A stretch of 45,458 bases of DNA, taken from the NCBI GenBank assembly GCA_030141605.1, contig JAQGDQ010000156.1, positions 436,001 to 481,458 on the forward strand, written 5' to 3'. Source of the DNA: Tubiluchus corallicola. Its lineage: Eukaryota > Priapulida > Priapulimorpha > Priapulimorphida > Tubiluchidae. Position 1 is the stretch's first letter; each line of letters opens with the position of its first letter. The notes beneath the pieces were generated by a model, which was given only the letters and a program-made list of their open reading frames with translations, did not search any database and was not told the origin of the DNA. Below are positions 1 to 9,735 of the stretch, piece after piece. The translations under genes and the position numbers were made by a program.

Positions 1-294
1 TCTATCAATTCTCTTCGGCTTCTTTGATTAATTGTGTTAACATAATTAAATGTACAACCAATTTGTTAACATTGATGACTGTGTTAAATATACTGTGTCA
101 TTGTTTTGGAATGCTTTTGTACATATCAGCACTATTAATCATGCATTGTTTGTATCTTTCCAAGCTTTGTTTACTGGATAAACTACTCATTGTTTGTTTT
201 ATGTTGTTTCATATGTAAAACTCGATGTTTAATTGTTGCACGGTGTGATAACTTGTCATTCTCTTCTAACTGTCTTATGTTTCAAACTCTGCAG

Positions 295-336
295 CGTCTT
301 CTGGCCTCTGCCTAGTTTACAGTGCATACATGGCAG
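295..336 (+). CDS. Candidate small internal exon of a gene entering from the left
   Basis: A 42-nt segment lies between a strong acceptor (pyrimidine-rich tract and a TCTAAC branch-point-like site, ending CTGCAG) and a donor, CAG|GTACTT. Two of its three frames are open. In one of them it would join the segment at 905 and end after two leucines and a lysine at TAA. The protein is not recognised. Evidence is splice-site quality only, so this is tentative. Confidence 0.3.
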
Positions 337-904
337 GTACTTTGTGGATGCATTTATCTTAACTCAGACTTACATTATTTCAGTAGTTTGTGCATAGGAA
401 TTGAGAAGCTGTGCTGGTTGTTTCCCGTGTAGAAAAGATTAAAACGTTTGTTTCAGAAGTTTTCATTATTTAAAGAAATGATTAAAATACTTTAAATAAT
501 TAAAATACTAGTATCAATTACCAGGGTAACAAAATGACAGTTTGGTTGTGAAAATGTTAGTGACATTGACGTTGATTTCATAAGTCAACTCCAGCGATTT
601 TACACCTGTAGGAGACAGTTTCCTACATGTAGATCTGGCGAAATATAGTGGTGTTACGTCTAGAATCAGCACAGTAGCAGAAGAAAACGAATTTTAAACA
701 ACACGCAACTCAGTTATTCAGTAAGAATTTACCACAAGATGAACATTGTTTGCCTGTTAGCAACAGAGAAAGTGGAGAGTCAAAGTGATTAGTGAGGGAC
801 TTTTGAAACACGCTGTATGAGAACAAGAGACTATGATTTTTATTTGTCTGCGAGTATTTGTATGAGTATAAATAGTTGTTGTCTTTCTGCTTGCTATTTT
901 CTAG

Positions 905-990
905 GTCTGCTGAAATAACATTCTGCCTTGCTTGTCATCTTCTGTCTCTGATAATATGTCTGTGCTTGAATAAAAATCCTACCGTCGTGA
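905..990 (+). other. Candidate 3'-terminal exon with poly(A) signal
   Basis: A very strong pyrimidine tract ending TTTTCTAG at 904 is followed by a TAA in one frame 10 nt in, then AATAAA at 969-974 and a T/G-rich stretch typical of the downstream cleavage element. This looks like the 3' end of a plus-strand gene whose other exons lie left of the window. An alternative frame remains open much longer, so the reading frame is not settled. Confidence 0.35.
969..974 (+). terminator. Poly(A) signal AATAAA
   Basis: Canonical hexamer about 65 nt after the candidate acceptor at 904, followed within 20-50 nt by a T-rich tract. It supports a plus-strand transcript ending near 990-1000. Confidence 0.4.
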
Positions 991-2540
991 ACTTTTTTGT
1001 TTTCATTCTTTTTTCTGCGCACAGCATACTTACTTGGAATACAAATATAACAGCGCGCTTAAATCGCCCCTATCTTTACTTATCAAAAGAAAGTTTTAAG
1101 CAAGTTTCGCTTGCTCGAGTGCCTGCATGCCTACAACATGCAGTTAACTAATTATTCATAATCCGTTGTTGGACTTTAATAAGCCTTTTTTACAGTTCCA
1201 GCGATTGATGATGATCGTGAGAAGGTCAAAGGTTAAGTGTACCAGACAACACATTTGTGTACACTTGATAACGCGTTGCAGCTCATGCTATTGTTATACT
1301 AACATAGACATGGACATAGGACATTTATTTTCTCCAATTAGTTTAACGTCAATAGTTTTTTAAATATTAAGTAATTATGATCATGGAGCAGGGCAGGGAA
1401 GGACCATAGGGTCATCTAGTCTCCTGCCCTTTCTTATAAATATATATTATTAGAAATAAACGGTGATGCTGCAGATAACAAAAACAAAAGAAAAAATAAT
1501 AAAAACAGTATAAATGACACAAATTATCCAAAAAGAACTGAAAACAAAAAATAATAAAGTTGGATACCTAAATCTAAACAAAACAATAGTCAATACAATT
1601 ATTCGGTAATTAGGATTATATGTAGTAGTTTTATGGATTATATTAGTTTTAACGATTAGTCAGAAACTTACCTAGTTTATTTTTTCTTGTTTCCAAATGC
1701 ATAATTAAGTGAAGTCCACGTAATAAAACAACTGAAGTTACAAAACTGAGCGGCAGGTGGTTTTGCTTTACTCCGTCGTTAGAGTAAAGGTTGTAGTTAA
1801 GACGCGTTGCTGTGGTACACTTAACCTTTGACCTACATCAACTGCGCGTGCGCATAGCGAAACTGTGAAAATGCTTATTAATTAAAAAAAACGATAAACA
1901 ATTATAACAGCTTGAGTTGGCATAGTCTGTACATTTTCACAACTCATTTTAATAATTATTACGCAATGACTTTACTTGCAATTGCAAACAGCTAATCATT
2001 TCCATACTCTAGTATGTATTAACATACGTGTTGCCACATCATTAAAAAACACAGAAATAATTAATGTGAAAATATAAGACCATTAAGGATTGAAGATTGT
2101 TGAATAAGCAGTAAAAGCCGTGCGTTGGCAGTCCAGGATACCGCTGGGGGACTTGACTGTGCTCTCCTGCTCCCCTAGTTGATCCTGGGACCCCGAATCT
2201 CTTGAAAAAGACTGCCACTTGCAAAATAATATAACACAGCGTTACATGTAAATGATAATCGTTTGTATACAGTTCGGGAATATGATTTTCAGTTAATCTG
2301 TAGTTTAAATTTAAACATTGCACACGATTTAAGCCGCCCACAAGTTTTCTAAAAATGTGTTTGTGCGGTATTTTGTGGAATTTAGATTATTTGTCACTTG
2401 TACATTTTACAATGACTTGTAAATACCAACTATAAAGAAAATCCGCTTCACTTGAACTGATTATGATCCTTGAAAACTCGACAAGGTGATAACGAAAATG
2501 AACGTGGAAATATAAAAACACTTTACAATTTGGTTGCTAG
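975..2540. other. Intergenic, transposon debris
   Basis: No gene recognised. It holds an imperfect inverted-repeat pair (about 1176-1250 and 1810-1885), a LINE-3'-end-like motif at 1401-1421 that recurs at 24832-24851, and a short GC-richer island at 2110-2210 of unknown nature. The remainder is AT-rich and unremarkable. Confidence 0.5.
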
Positions 2541-2560
2541 CTAAACCTGACCCAATCTTA

Positions 2561-2564
<4 letters not shown>

Positions 2565-2601
<37 letters not shown>

Positions 2602-4482
2602 TTCTTTATTTGTCATAAAAACGGTTCCCTCATTATAATAAAATTGAGTTAGCCTCAGCGTAATGTTAAAATAACAACACTGTTCAAGACAAATGCGTCC
2701 AGTGCATACTAAAAAAACTAAAGTGCAAACTATATACAATATAATGAACATATTTACAAATACCATATTAAAATATTTTTACAAACAATTATAGGAAAGT
2801 ACATTAAGTTTTACATTACATAGTGCACACTATTTATACATTTAACATTACGAAACACGAAACTAACATAACACGTATTACATTACATAATTTTTTTTAA
2901 AAAAAATTTCATTTTTAATCATTATATGGAGTCAGGGGCGGGGGTATATGAAAGTGGAGTCCGTGTAATTAGTATCAGATGCACAATGTGGAAGTTGAAA
3001 CCTGTTATATTGATATTCTTTTAATTTCTTTTTAAAGTGGTGGAGAGATTCTATTTGTTTTATTTCACTGGGTAGTAAGTTCCATAAATGTATGGCCTGT
3101 TTTGATATAGAGTTATTTCCAAATTTATTGTTTACTGTAATTTGCTTTAAATTGTATGTTCTAGTGTTCAATGTGGTATCAGGAATAAATGCTAAGGGAT
3201 TGTTTGTAAATGGAATGCTCAGTTTATTTATATATTTATAAAGAAATATCAGTGTTTTGCAATCTCGATAGGCTTCTAATATTGGTATTTTTGTGGACGT
3301 TCTTAAGCTTGTTGCAGAAGCAGCATGTTGTTTAGCAGTTTTGTTAGAGTAGCCATGAATTAATCTAAGTGCGTAGTTTTGCATTGTATTTAGTTTTCTA
3401 AAGTTTTCATATTTAACGTTTTGAAGTAAAGTGCAACCATATAGATAATGTGGTAATATTAGACTTTTGTAGATGAGAATTTTTGTTTTCTTGGTTAGAT
3501 GGCCTCTGGTTTGGCGTAAGAATGTCGTGCTTAATGCCATCTTGTTGTGTATTTGATGAAACTGTTCATCCCAAGTGAGTTTATTGTCGACAGTAATGCC
3601 TAAAAATTTTACAGTTTTTGCTTGTTCTATGGAACAGTCACCTACTTTTAGTGTTGCATTAGAAGTAATGTCATTGGATTTGGGTGATATTACCATAAAT
3701 TCTGTCTTATCATCATTCATTTTTAAACCAAAATAGTTAAATGCTGCATTTATATTTGTTATGTCTTTTTCTAGATTATTTTTTGATGTTAGAAAGTCTG
3801 CGTGTGCTGTATAGAGTGTTGTATCATCGGCATATTGTGTTAAGTCTGAATTATGTAAAACTAAATGAATTTTATTAACGTATAAACAAAAGAGTAATGG
3901 ACCTAATATCGTACCTTGTGGGATGCCTCTCTGTGGTGTGTCCCATGTTGAAAAAGTGTGTTTGTTCAGTTTGACTCTTTGTTTTCTATTGTGTAGGTAA
4001 TTATTAATTAGTTTGAGAGAAGTATAATCGAATCCTAGTTGGCGTAAGTTGTCTAGTAGTAAATTGTGATCGAGGCTGTCAAAAGCTTTACTTAGATCTA
4101 AAAATGCTGCTGTTATATATTTATTTTTATTTAAGTTGTAACGCCACTTTTCAGTGGCATCAATTATCGCGTCTATTGTAGAATGTAGTTTTCTAAAACC
4201 AAATTGATGATTTGACAGTAACTTATTATTTTCAATGTAATGGTTTATTTGGTTGTAGATAACTCTTTCAAATACTTTGGCTAGTACGTGCACTACTGAG
4301 ATTGGTCTGTAGTTTTTAGCATCATCTTTAGCATCTTTCTTGTGTATTGGAGTTATGTTTGCTTGTTTACACACTGCTGGAAATTCTGAGCGCATTAAGA
4401 CTTGGTTTGTGATATATGTTAGATGAGGAGTAATGATGCTGGCACAGTCTTTTAAGATCTTTATTGGCATGTCTGAGGGTCG
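2565..4482 (-). mobile_element. 5'-truncated LINE (non-LTR retrotransposon)
   Basis: Read on the minus strand, the element starts abruptly inside the reverse-transcriptase region at 4482, runs through the RT frame and a 3' UTR, and ends in a (TA)n tail at 2565-2599. AACT is present on both sides (2561-2564 and 4483-4486). The flanks on both sides match one continuous stretch of a dispersed repeat seen again at 37154 and 44429, which fixes the insertion boundaries. The endonuclease domain expected upstream is missing, which is typical of incomplete target-primed reverse transcription. The clade (CR1/Jockey-like superfamily) is inferred from motif style only. Confidence 0.9.
2932..4470 (-). CDS. 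LINE ORF2 fragment: reverse transcriptase and C-terminal region
   Basis: Open for 512 codons from the first ATG; the frame stays open a few codons further to the truncation point. RT landmarks in order are: NYRPISV near residue 53, QFGFRK near 89, FLDLSKAFD near 123 with the first catalytic Asp, GIPQGTILGP near 182, and the catalytic YADD at 213-216. The C-terminus carries the HLWNLLPSEI-type motif common in CR1/Jockey-like LINEs. The enzyme would copy LINE RNA at a nicked chromosomal target. The copy lacks its endonuclease and 5' end, so it should not be autonomous, but the absence of internal stops points to a recent insertion. The ATG used here is internal to the original ORF, not a genuine start. 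Confidence 0.9.
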   Translation of the reverse strand: MPIKILKDCASIITPHLTYITNQVLMRSEFPAVCKQANITPIHKKDAKDDAKNYRPISVVHVLAKVFERVIYNQINHYIENNKLLSNHQFGFRKLHSTIDAIIDATEKWRYNLNKNKYITAAFLDLSKAFDSLDHNLLLDNLRQLGFDYTSLKLINNYLHNRKQRVKLNKHTFSTWDTPQRGIPQGTILGPLLFCLYVNKIHLVLHNSDLTQYADDTTLYTAHADFLTSKNNLEKDITNINAAFNYFGLKMNDDKTEFMVISPKSNDITSNATLKVGDCSIEQAKTVKFLGITVDNKLTWDEQFHQIHNKMALSTTFLRQTRGHLTKKTKILIYKSLILPHYLYGCTLLQNVKYENFRKLNTMQNYALRLIHGYSNKTAKQHAASATSLRTSTKIPILEAYRDCKTLIFLYKYINKLSIPFTNNPLAFIPDTTLNTRTYNLKQITVNNKFGNNSISKQAIHLWNLLPSEIKQIESLHHFKKKLKEYQYNRFQLPHCASDTNYTDSTFIYPRP

Positions 4483-5038
4483 AACTGTAAGTCAAAACAA
4501 TCTACTCTTTAAAATATTGAAAGGACACATACTATTACTCGTACACATACTACTTTTTAAAAAATGAGTTGCGTGAAAGAATTATTACCACACAAACACA
4601 ATTTCGCGTTCGTGCCACTAGTTCTTCGATGTTACATGCATTTCGCCATTCACCGGGCACTAGTGCTTGTATTTCGGAGGTGCTCTACCACTCAGTTCAG
4701 ATTTGTTAGTTTGTGACGAACTACACACATTCGACAGCTCAAGCGTGATTTGAAATTTGAATTTTTATCTTAAAACATGCTTAGTTTTAGTACAACACTG
4801 AGTTCTTACAGTAGCACTGTACTTCAATTTTCGCTTTCGCAAACACGTGCAACACGCTCGTAGAATATTTTTGCTGAAAATTATGTTAGTTTGTGATGAC
4901 ATCAATAGTTGGTCTCGCCCGCCGTTAATTAAGTTTTTAACCTATTATTTAATTTATCAGAAACGCTTTTGCAGTATATACTTTTTATCGGACTTGAAAC
5001 TCGGGTAGTATATGAAAAATCATCCTGTCTTTCTTTAA
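4483..5038 (+). repeat. Dispersed ~0.6-kb repeat, copy A (split by the LINE)
   Basis: Matches copies at 37154-37746 (plus) and 43810-44429 (minus) over most of its length, including a shared block around the phrase CTTAGTTTTAGTACAACAC and a shared end GTAGTATATGAAAAA. Its first ~25 bp (ending CCCAATCTTAAACT, 2551-2564) lie on the other side of the LINE. No conserved reading frame is apparent across copies, so it is probably a non-autonomous element. Confidence 0.8.
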
Positions 5039-5758
5039 ATAAATGATTTCAGTCTTGTCTTATTAAAACGCCAATTACACATCTTTGTCATAGTAATTAT
5101 ATAATTTTATTAGTAGATTTAATTAAAATTATTAGTAAAATCCATTTCTATAACTACATAACGCGTCAACTGTTTTAACTACAAGTACTATAAAAATATT
5201 GCGTTTTTACATATACAATGTTATGCTATAGTGTTATTAAAAGTGCTTTACATACAGTACTGTGCTATAGTTGGGCCCGTGGCTATTTTCATAACTATAC
5301 TATTAACTGTAATAATAAAAATTTAATGATGAAAAGCCAAAGGCAAAAGCTTTGCTACGAATGGATATCAAAATGGCAATTACACATTTTTCTCATCATA
5401 ATTGCACAGTTTACTAACAAATTTCATTTAGCATAATAAGTTCAAGTCCATAACTGCATAAGGCAACTGTTGTTTTTTTAATGTGTAGTACTACTAACGC
5501 TTACATTACACTGTCGGCTAATGTCGACCTACTTTTATAAACCTGCAGTCCTACAGTTAGCTAGGTTTACACGTATTTTTATAACTAACCAAATTACAGT
5601 ATAATTCTAAAAATCTATTTTTCCAGCTGTTGAGATTGATGATCATAACATAGGACTTATTTCTAAAGTTAAAGCTAAAAACAAAAATTTAGCTGGGATT
5701 CGAATCCGAATATGCTTATAAGCTGGGAATTACTCACAGAAGTTTGTTTTGATTAGAG
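5039..5758. other. Region downstream of the aquaporin stop codon
   Basis: AT-rich. It probably includes the aquaporin 3' UTR on the minus strand. A minus-strand AATAAA (TTTATT at about 5106) lies roughly 650 nt past the stop and is one possible poly(A) signal. Nothing else is recognised. Confidence 0.4.
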
Positions 5759-5953
5759 CTAACATTTTTCATCATGATCGTATGGACGGTTATCATTGTT
5801 CACAGTATTGTTGTTCTGAGTTTCTACACCACTCTCTGTAATTACTTTCAAGCACTGATCCTTCACCGAATGTTTCTTGGATTCAGCTGAGAAGACGTAC
5901 TCGTAGATCAAAGCCCCCACCGCTCCTCCGCTCAGAGGTCCTATCCAATATAC
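5759..5953 (-). CDS. Aquaporin coding exon 3 (C-terminus)
   Basis: Sixty-four codons plus TAG. It starts [10 protein letters not shown], the family's sixth-helix motif, and ends with a hydrophilic tail rich in Asn, Asp and Lys (closing HDEKC). The acceptor TTGACAG precedes it. Confidence 0.92.
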   Translation of the reverse strand, partial: VYWIGPLSGGAVGALIYEYVFSAESKKHSVKDQCLKVITESGVETQNNNTVNNDNRPYDHDEKC

Positions 5954-8900
5954 CTGTCAATGTAACAACAGGTGTTATCAAATTGCAGGTGTTCAGGCAT
6001 GTAAAGCCCGAAGCAGGCATTTATATGCTAATTATTGTTTGTGTAAAATTGATAGGTGATAGAGTTAAAGTTAAAAACGGGGAACAAAAAGTGCCACAAG
6101 CCTTACGTCAAGGTTAGGGCGCATCTGACGAAGAGGGCAAAACAAAAGTCAAACAGCGTGTCATCGGTAGACCGGCAAATATCGTGTTAATTCCCGTGAG
6201 CGTGTGCTGCGCATGAATATTTAACAGTTTATGTCATAAATTGTACGACAGAGTTTAAAGGACAAGAAAACGAGTGCCAGAAGTAGATTCCAGAAAAATC
6301 GGCTTAAAAATTCTATTATCTTGTAGGATTTTTATGCATATATCGCACTCGCGTTGAAAGGATTTTTTCATTTTAAATTTCCGACGATGCTGTTCCGACG
6401 GCGCCATTACATGACGTAACACACGCAAACGTAAAACAGGAGAAGAAAAGGCATTGTTAAATTATGTCCCAAAAAATTTCCATGCAAATCAATATTACTT
6501 AGCATTTCGCTTACCTGCCGGAAAGACTTGTGTAACTAGAAATAACAATTTAAAATATTCGTGCCAATTGATAAAATGTTCCTGGCTCACCCTCCAAGGT
6601 GCGCCACTCACTAACCAAAAACGTATTTTTAATCTTATTAATTATAATTTAAAATTATTTTTTTCAAACTTCAAGCAATGTTATCTAAACTTGTTTCAAA
6701 CGACCTACCATTAAAACGGCTGCGCCTAGCGGTCATCGCGGGAGTTTAAATTTACAAGTTTTATACAGCGTTGCTACTAACGCAAACCCTTCGTGCACTA
6801 AGGCAGTTGTTTTTAAGTTTTCTGTAAGTGGAGGATTTTCTTGTGCTTTAAGACTTTTTTGCTGATTTAAACCTTTCGTACAGCAATTGATGTGTTCAGT
6901 TACTGTGTCCCGAACTACATTACTTAACGTTTAAACTTTATTAATTACGGCAAGATTAAATCAGCGCCCTAATATTCCCATAATAATATACATTTCGCCG
7001 AATACTAACTATGTATTAGCAAGGATTCCTAGCACACAGTCTAATAACTCTCTATCTGATTCAGTTCTAAAATTCATTCACTTTCCAAGGTTGGTTTTCG
7101 TGTCTTGTGAAAAAAAACTTAATTTATCAAACCACTCAGCAATTTAAATGAATAAGTTAAGAATTACTGAATTATGAAACCAAATCCGCCCAAAAGAAAG
7201 GTGAAATAGCCGTGACAGAGTCTGCCTGATTCGAACTATATGACTTTGAATTAAAAGTTCAACAACGCCATGACCACTAAACTACACAGCCCCTTGTAAA
7301 TGAGGTATTCAGACCTCAAAGCTTACTAACCAATTCAGATATTTTTGCATTTTTTTCTTTTCAGCTAAGTTCGGTTTCATAACTCAGTAACTGTGTTCGC
7401 TCTTCGACCATATTTCGAGTAAACTTTGAAACAATGAAATTTAGGATATCATTACAAGTAATGTGGTGAACACTTTCTCGTGGAGCAAAAGTCAGCAAAC
7501 GTTAATCAGTTAATTATTCAATCAAATTACCTGGCCTTAACTCCTCAATTAACCAATCAAATTATCTGGTCTAATTATAGGTATAGGTATAGGTATAGGT
7601 ATAGGTATAGGTATAGGTATAGGTATAGGTATAGGTATAGGTATAGGCATAGGCATAGGCATAGGCATAGGCATAGGCATAGGCATAGGCATAGGTATAG
7701 ACATATAGGTATTGGTGCTTCTCCTTCTAAGGTTAAGGAAGCGTTAGGTTAATTGTTGTCCACAGATAAACGGTTTAAAAATCTGTTAGAGGTACAGAGG
7801 CTAATAAGTAGTTGATAACTTACCCAGTGCTCTGACCAGACATTAGCAATAACTGCTGGTCCAAACGTTCTGGCTGGATTCATACTGCATCCTGTGTAAG
7901 GGATCTAAAAGCGAAATTGAAAGAAAATGAATATGACGCCATTATTAGATACTTTGAACATAGTACTTCTTGCTGATACAAATTTCCCGCTTTAACTGGT
8001 AATGTCATCAAATTGCCGTGAAATTATCCCCCACGGGGAAGGCGCGGGGAGAGGAATGCAAATTTAATTTTCTTAAGAGTAATGTTAACAGATACGTCAA
8101 CATCCGTAAATTCATCTAGAAGATTTCCAGTTTTGAAGTAAGGTATGAAAACTAATAATGGCGTCTGATTAAAGTTTAAGCATAACATTAGAGATCCTAT
8201 AACCCTTAATCTCAAGCGCAAATACTTTGAGAAGAGGAAATTAAGCACAGTTCCAAAAATGTAAAGAAAAACTGCCCGCTCATCGTAATAGTATAAAAAA
8301 ACTAATCAGTCATCCCAAAGCTATAAAAATCTGGTCAGTTATGTGCTTCCATTGAGTTTAGTCGTGAAACCAGAAATGAACTGAATCCGTTCATCAAACA
8401 CCTGCAACGTTTCTGACATGATGGTGAAGAGTTTTTATCTTTTCCTAATACTTTAGGAAAAAACTAATTGTTAAGAAGTCATAATTCACGATGGAAAATA
8501 TACTGAATATAATTCAAAGCGGATACATTAATTTTACAGATCAAAAGTATCCAGTAAAACATGGAAGCAAAATTTTAACGAATATTCCAAAACTTGGAAC
8601 AAAATTTGACTGAAATTGTTCGCAGTCCACTTTATTGATAAGGATTAAATATTCAAACTTTTGATAAGGATTAAATTTCTATGGCTCTGAGCCGGCGTAT
8701 TAATTTTGACCACTTTTCCAGGCGTTTTATTTGCTCAGCAGTGATGCTGAGAAATAAGTAAAATACGAATTTCGTTTTAGTACAGAGAACTTTCAAAACT
8801 TCGCAAAACACATCGAAACAAACTGAAGTGCATATAGTTAATTTATACCAGCGCTTTTCCTTCGGGTTACAAAAAATATAAATAAAAAAAAGTTTAATTC

Positions 8901-9735
8901 GGCTGAATTTAATTGAATCGAATTAAGCGAGATCAATCGAATTGAATTGAACTAAACTGAATAAGGCACGAGATTTCCCAGGTCTCTTCGAAACACTTAA
9001 AATCCTGTCAGGCTAAAACGACGTAGCGTTTGACACAACTATATAATCATCGTGACTTGTCATGCTAACTTAAAATAAACTTTTCTGCTCTAGTCAATAC
9101 TAGTACAATAGGTAGAACCAAAAGCGTTCATTGTGTTAATTAATGCCGGCAAAACTAAACCTAATATATAACAGAGCATTACCGAAAATAAATGACCTAT
9201 TGCAACAGCCAGTCCAATGGCCAGAGGAGCGGATCCACCAATGGTTCTACCCTTGTCGCAAGCAGCAAATACAGTCAGCACTAAGACAAACGTGATGGCA
9301 AATTCTACTCCAAAAGCTTGTGAGACTGTCACACCCTCGGTGATGGTGTTAGCACCAAGGGTGCTGTTCATGTATGACGGTGTTACGCCATAGAGATAAC
9401 CAGCACCAGATATTCCTCCAATGCACTGAGCGACAATATAGAACAATCCCTTGATGACGTTGGTTTTTCTGGTCACTATCATGCCCAAGGTCACGGCCGG
9501 GTTGATGTGACCACCACTGACGTCGGCAATGCACCATACGACGGTGGCTACAGTCAAACCGAATGTAAGGGATATTCCCAGCACGCCATTGAAGAAACCT
9601 GGATGGGCTGCATCAGGACTGGACCACACCGCCGAGCCACAAGCCAACAAGACCAGCAGCAGCGTTCCTAAAAATTCGGCAAAGACTGCTTTCCAGAATG
9701 TTAAACAGCCAATTTTCTTCGTCATATTGCGACAC
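5759..9735 (-). CDS. Classical (water-selective) aquaporin, three coding exons
   Basis: Exons on the minus strand are 9735-9183 (ATG at 9725), 7904-7824 (81 nt) and 5953-5759 (stop TAG at 5761-5759). All introns are GT-AG, all phase 0, giving 272 residues. The six-helix major intrinsic protein fold shows NPA boxes at residues 75-77 and 190-192. The selectivity-filter positions read Phe55, His178, Cys187 and Arg193, the AQP1-type water filter; Cys187 matches the mercury-sensitive cysteine of AQP1. After the second NPA, Thr194, Ala198, Tyr210 and Trp211 also fit water channels, not glycerol channels. The C-terminal tail (about residues 230-272) is hydrophilic and Asn-rich. It would move water across a cell membrane as a tetramer. 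An acceptor (TTTTCAG) 10 nt before the ATG implies an upstream non-coding exon, which I could not place. Confidence 0.93.
7200..7297 (-). repeat. tRNA-Lys-like SINE head
   Basis: Minus-strand pol III box A (TAGTTTAGTGG, 7284-7274) and box B-like AGTTCGAATCA (7237-7227) flank an anticodon arm with a perfect five-pair stem, TTGAA/TTCAA, and the loop CTTTTAA (anticodon TTT, Lys). The T-arm and acceptor stems do not pair, so this is a tRNA-derived SINE and not a working tRNA. Confidence 0.6.
7575..7700. repeat. Hexanucleotide array (TATAGG)n / (CATAGG)n
   Basis: About 21 uninterrupted units inside aquaporin intron 2. The first ~12 units are the T variant, then come ~8 units of the C variant, then one T unit again. 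The apparent Tyr-Arg/His-Arg frame is an artefact. It is not the animal telomere repeat. Confidence 0.95.
7824..7904 (-). CDS. Aquaporin coding exon 2 (81 nt, second NPA)
   Basis: Twenty-seven codons from [12 protein letters not shown] to SEHW, too short for a standard ORF search. The acceptor is TTTTAG and the donor GTAAGT. It carries Cys187, the second NPA and Arg193. Its 81-nt length equals that of the corresponding exon in mammalian AQP0/1/2/4/5-type genes. Confidence 0.93.
7905..9182 (-). other. Aquaporin intron 1
   Basis: A 1.28-kb GT-AG intron. A degenerate stretch of roughly 10-bp GAATT/TTGAATCGAA units lies at about 8890-8975. No other gene or element is recognised. Confidence 0.6.
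9183..9735 (-). CDS. Aquaporin coding exon 1
   Basis: Contains 10 nt of 5' UTR and codons 1-181: helices 1-5, the first NPA box in GGHINPAVT and the filter residues Phe55 and His178. The donor is TTTTCG|GTAATG at 9182-9181. The frame continues open past the donor to 9090, but that extension does not match the family and is intronic. Confidence 0.92.

Larger units (their letters stand above)
5954..7823 (-). other. Aquaporin intron 2
   Basis: A 1.87-kb GT-AG intron. It contains a tRNA-Lys-like SINE head (7200-7297), a flanking inverted repeat (7163-7200 and 7350-7395) and a hexanucleotide array (7575-7700). Around 6401-6420 lies GCGCCATTACATGACGTAAC, which combines YY1-like and CRE-like motifs; its significance is unknown. 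Confidence 0.6.

Noticed and set aside
2042-2341. 99-codon minus-strand ORF over a GC-richer island
   Set aside because: No recognisable domain, no splice context and no conserved pattern; probably transposon debris.
5690-5730. Another tRNA-like SINE head near GATTCGAATCC
   Set aside because: Only a box B-like match; no box A at suitable spacing.
7200-7297. Functional tRNA-Lys gene
   Set aside because: The anticodon arm pairs, but the T-arm and acceptor stem do not; it is a SINE head.
7575-7700. Interstitial telomere repeat
   Set aside because: The unit is TATAGG/CATAGG, not TTAGGG or a known animal telomere variant.
7480-7752. Plus-strand 90-codon frame with Tyr-Arg/His-Arg repeats
   Set aside because: Produced entirely by the hexamer array inside an aquaporin intron, on the opposite strand.
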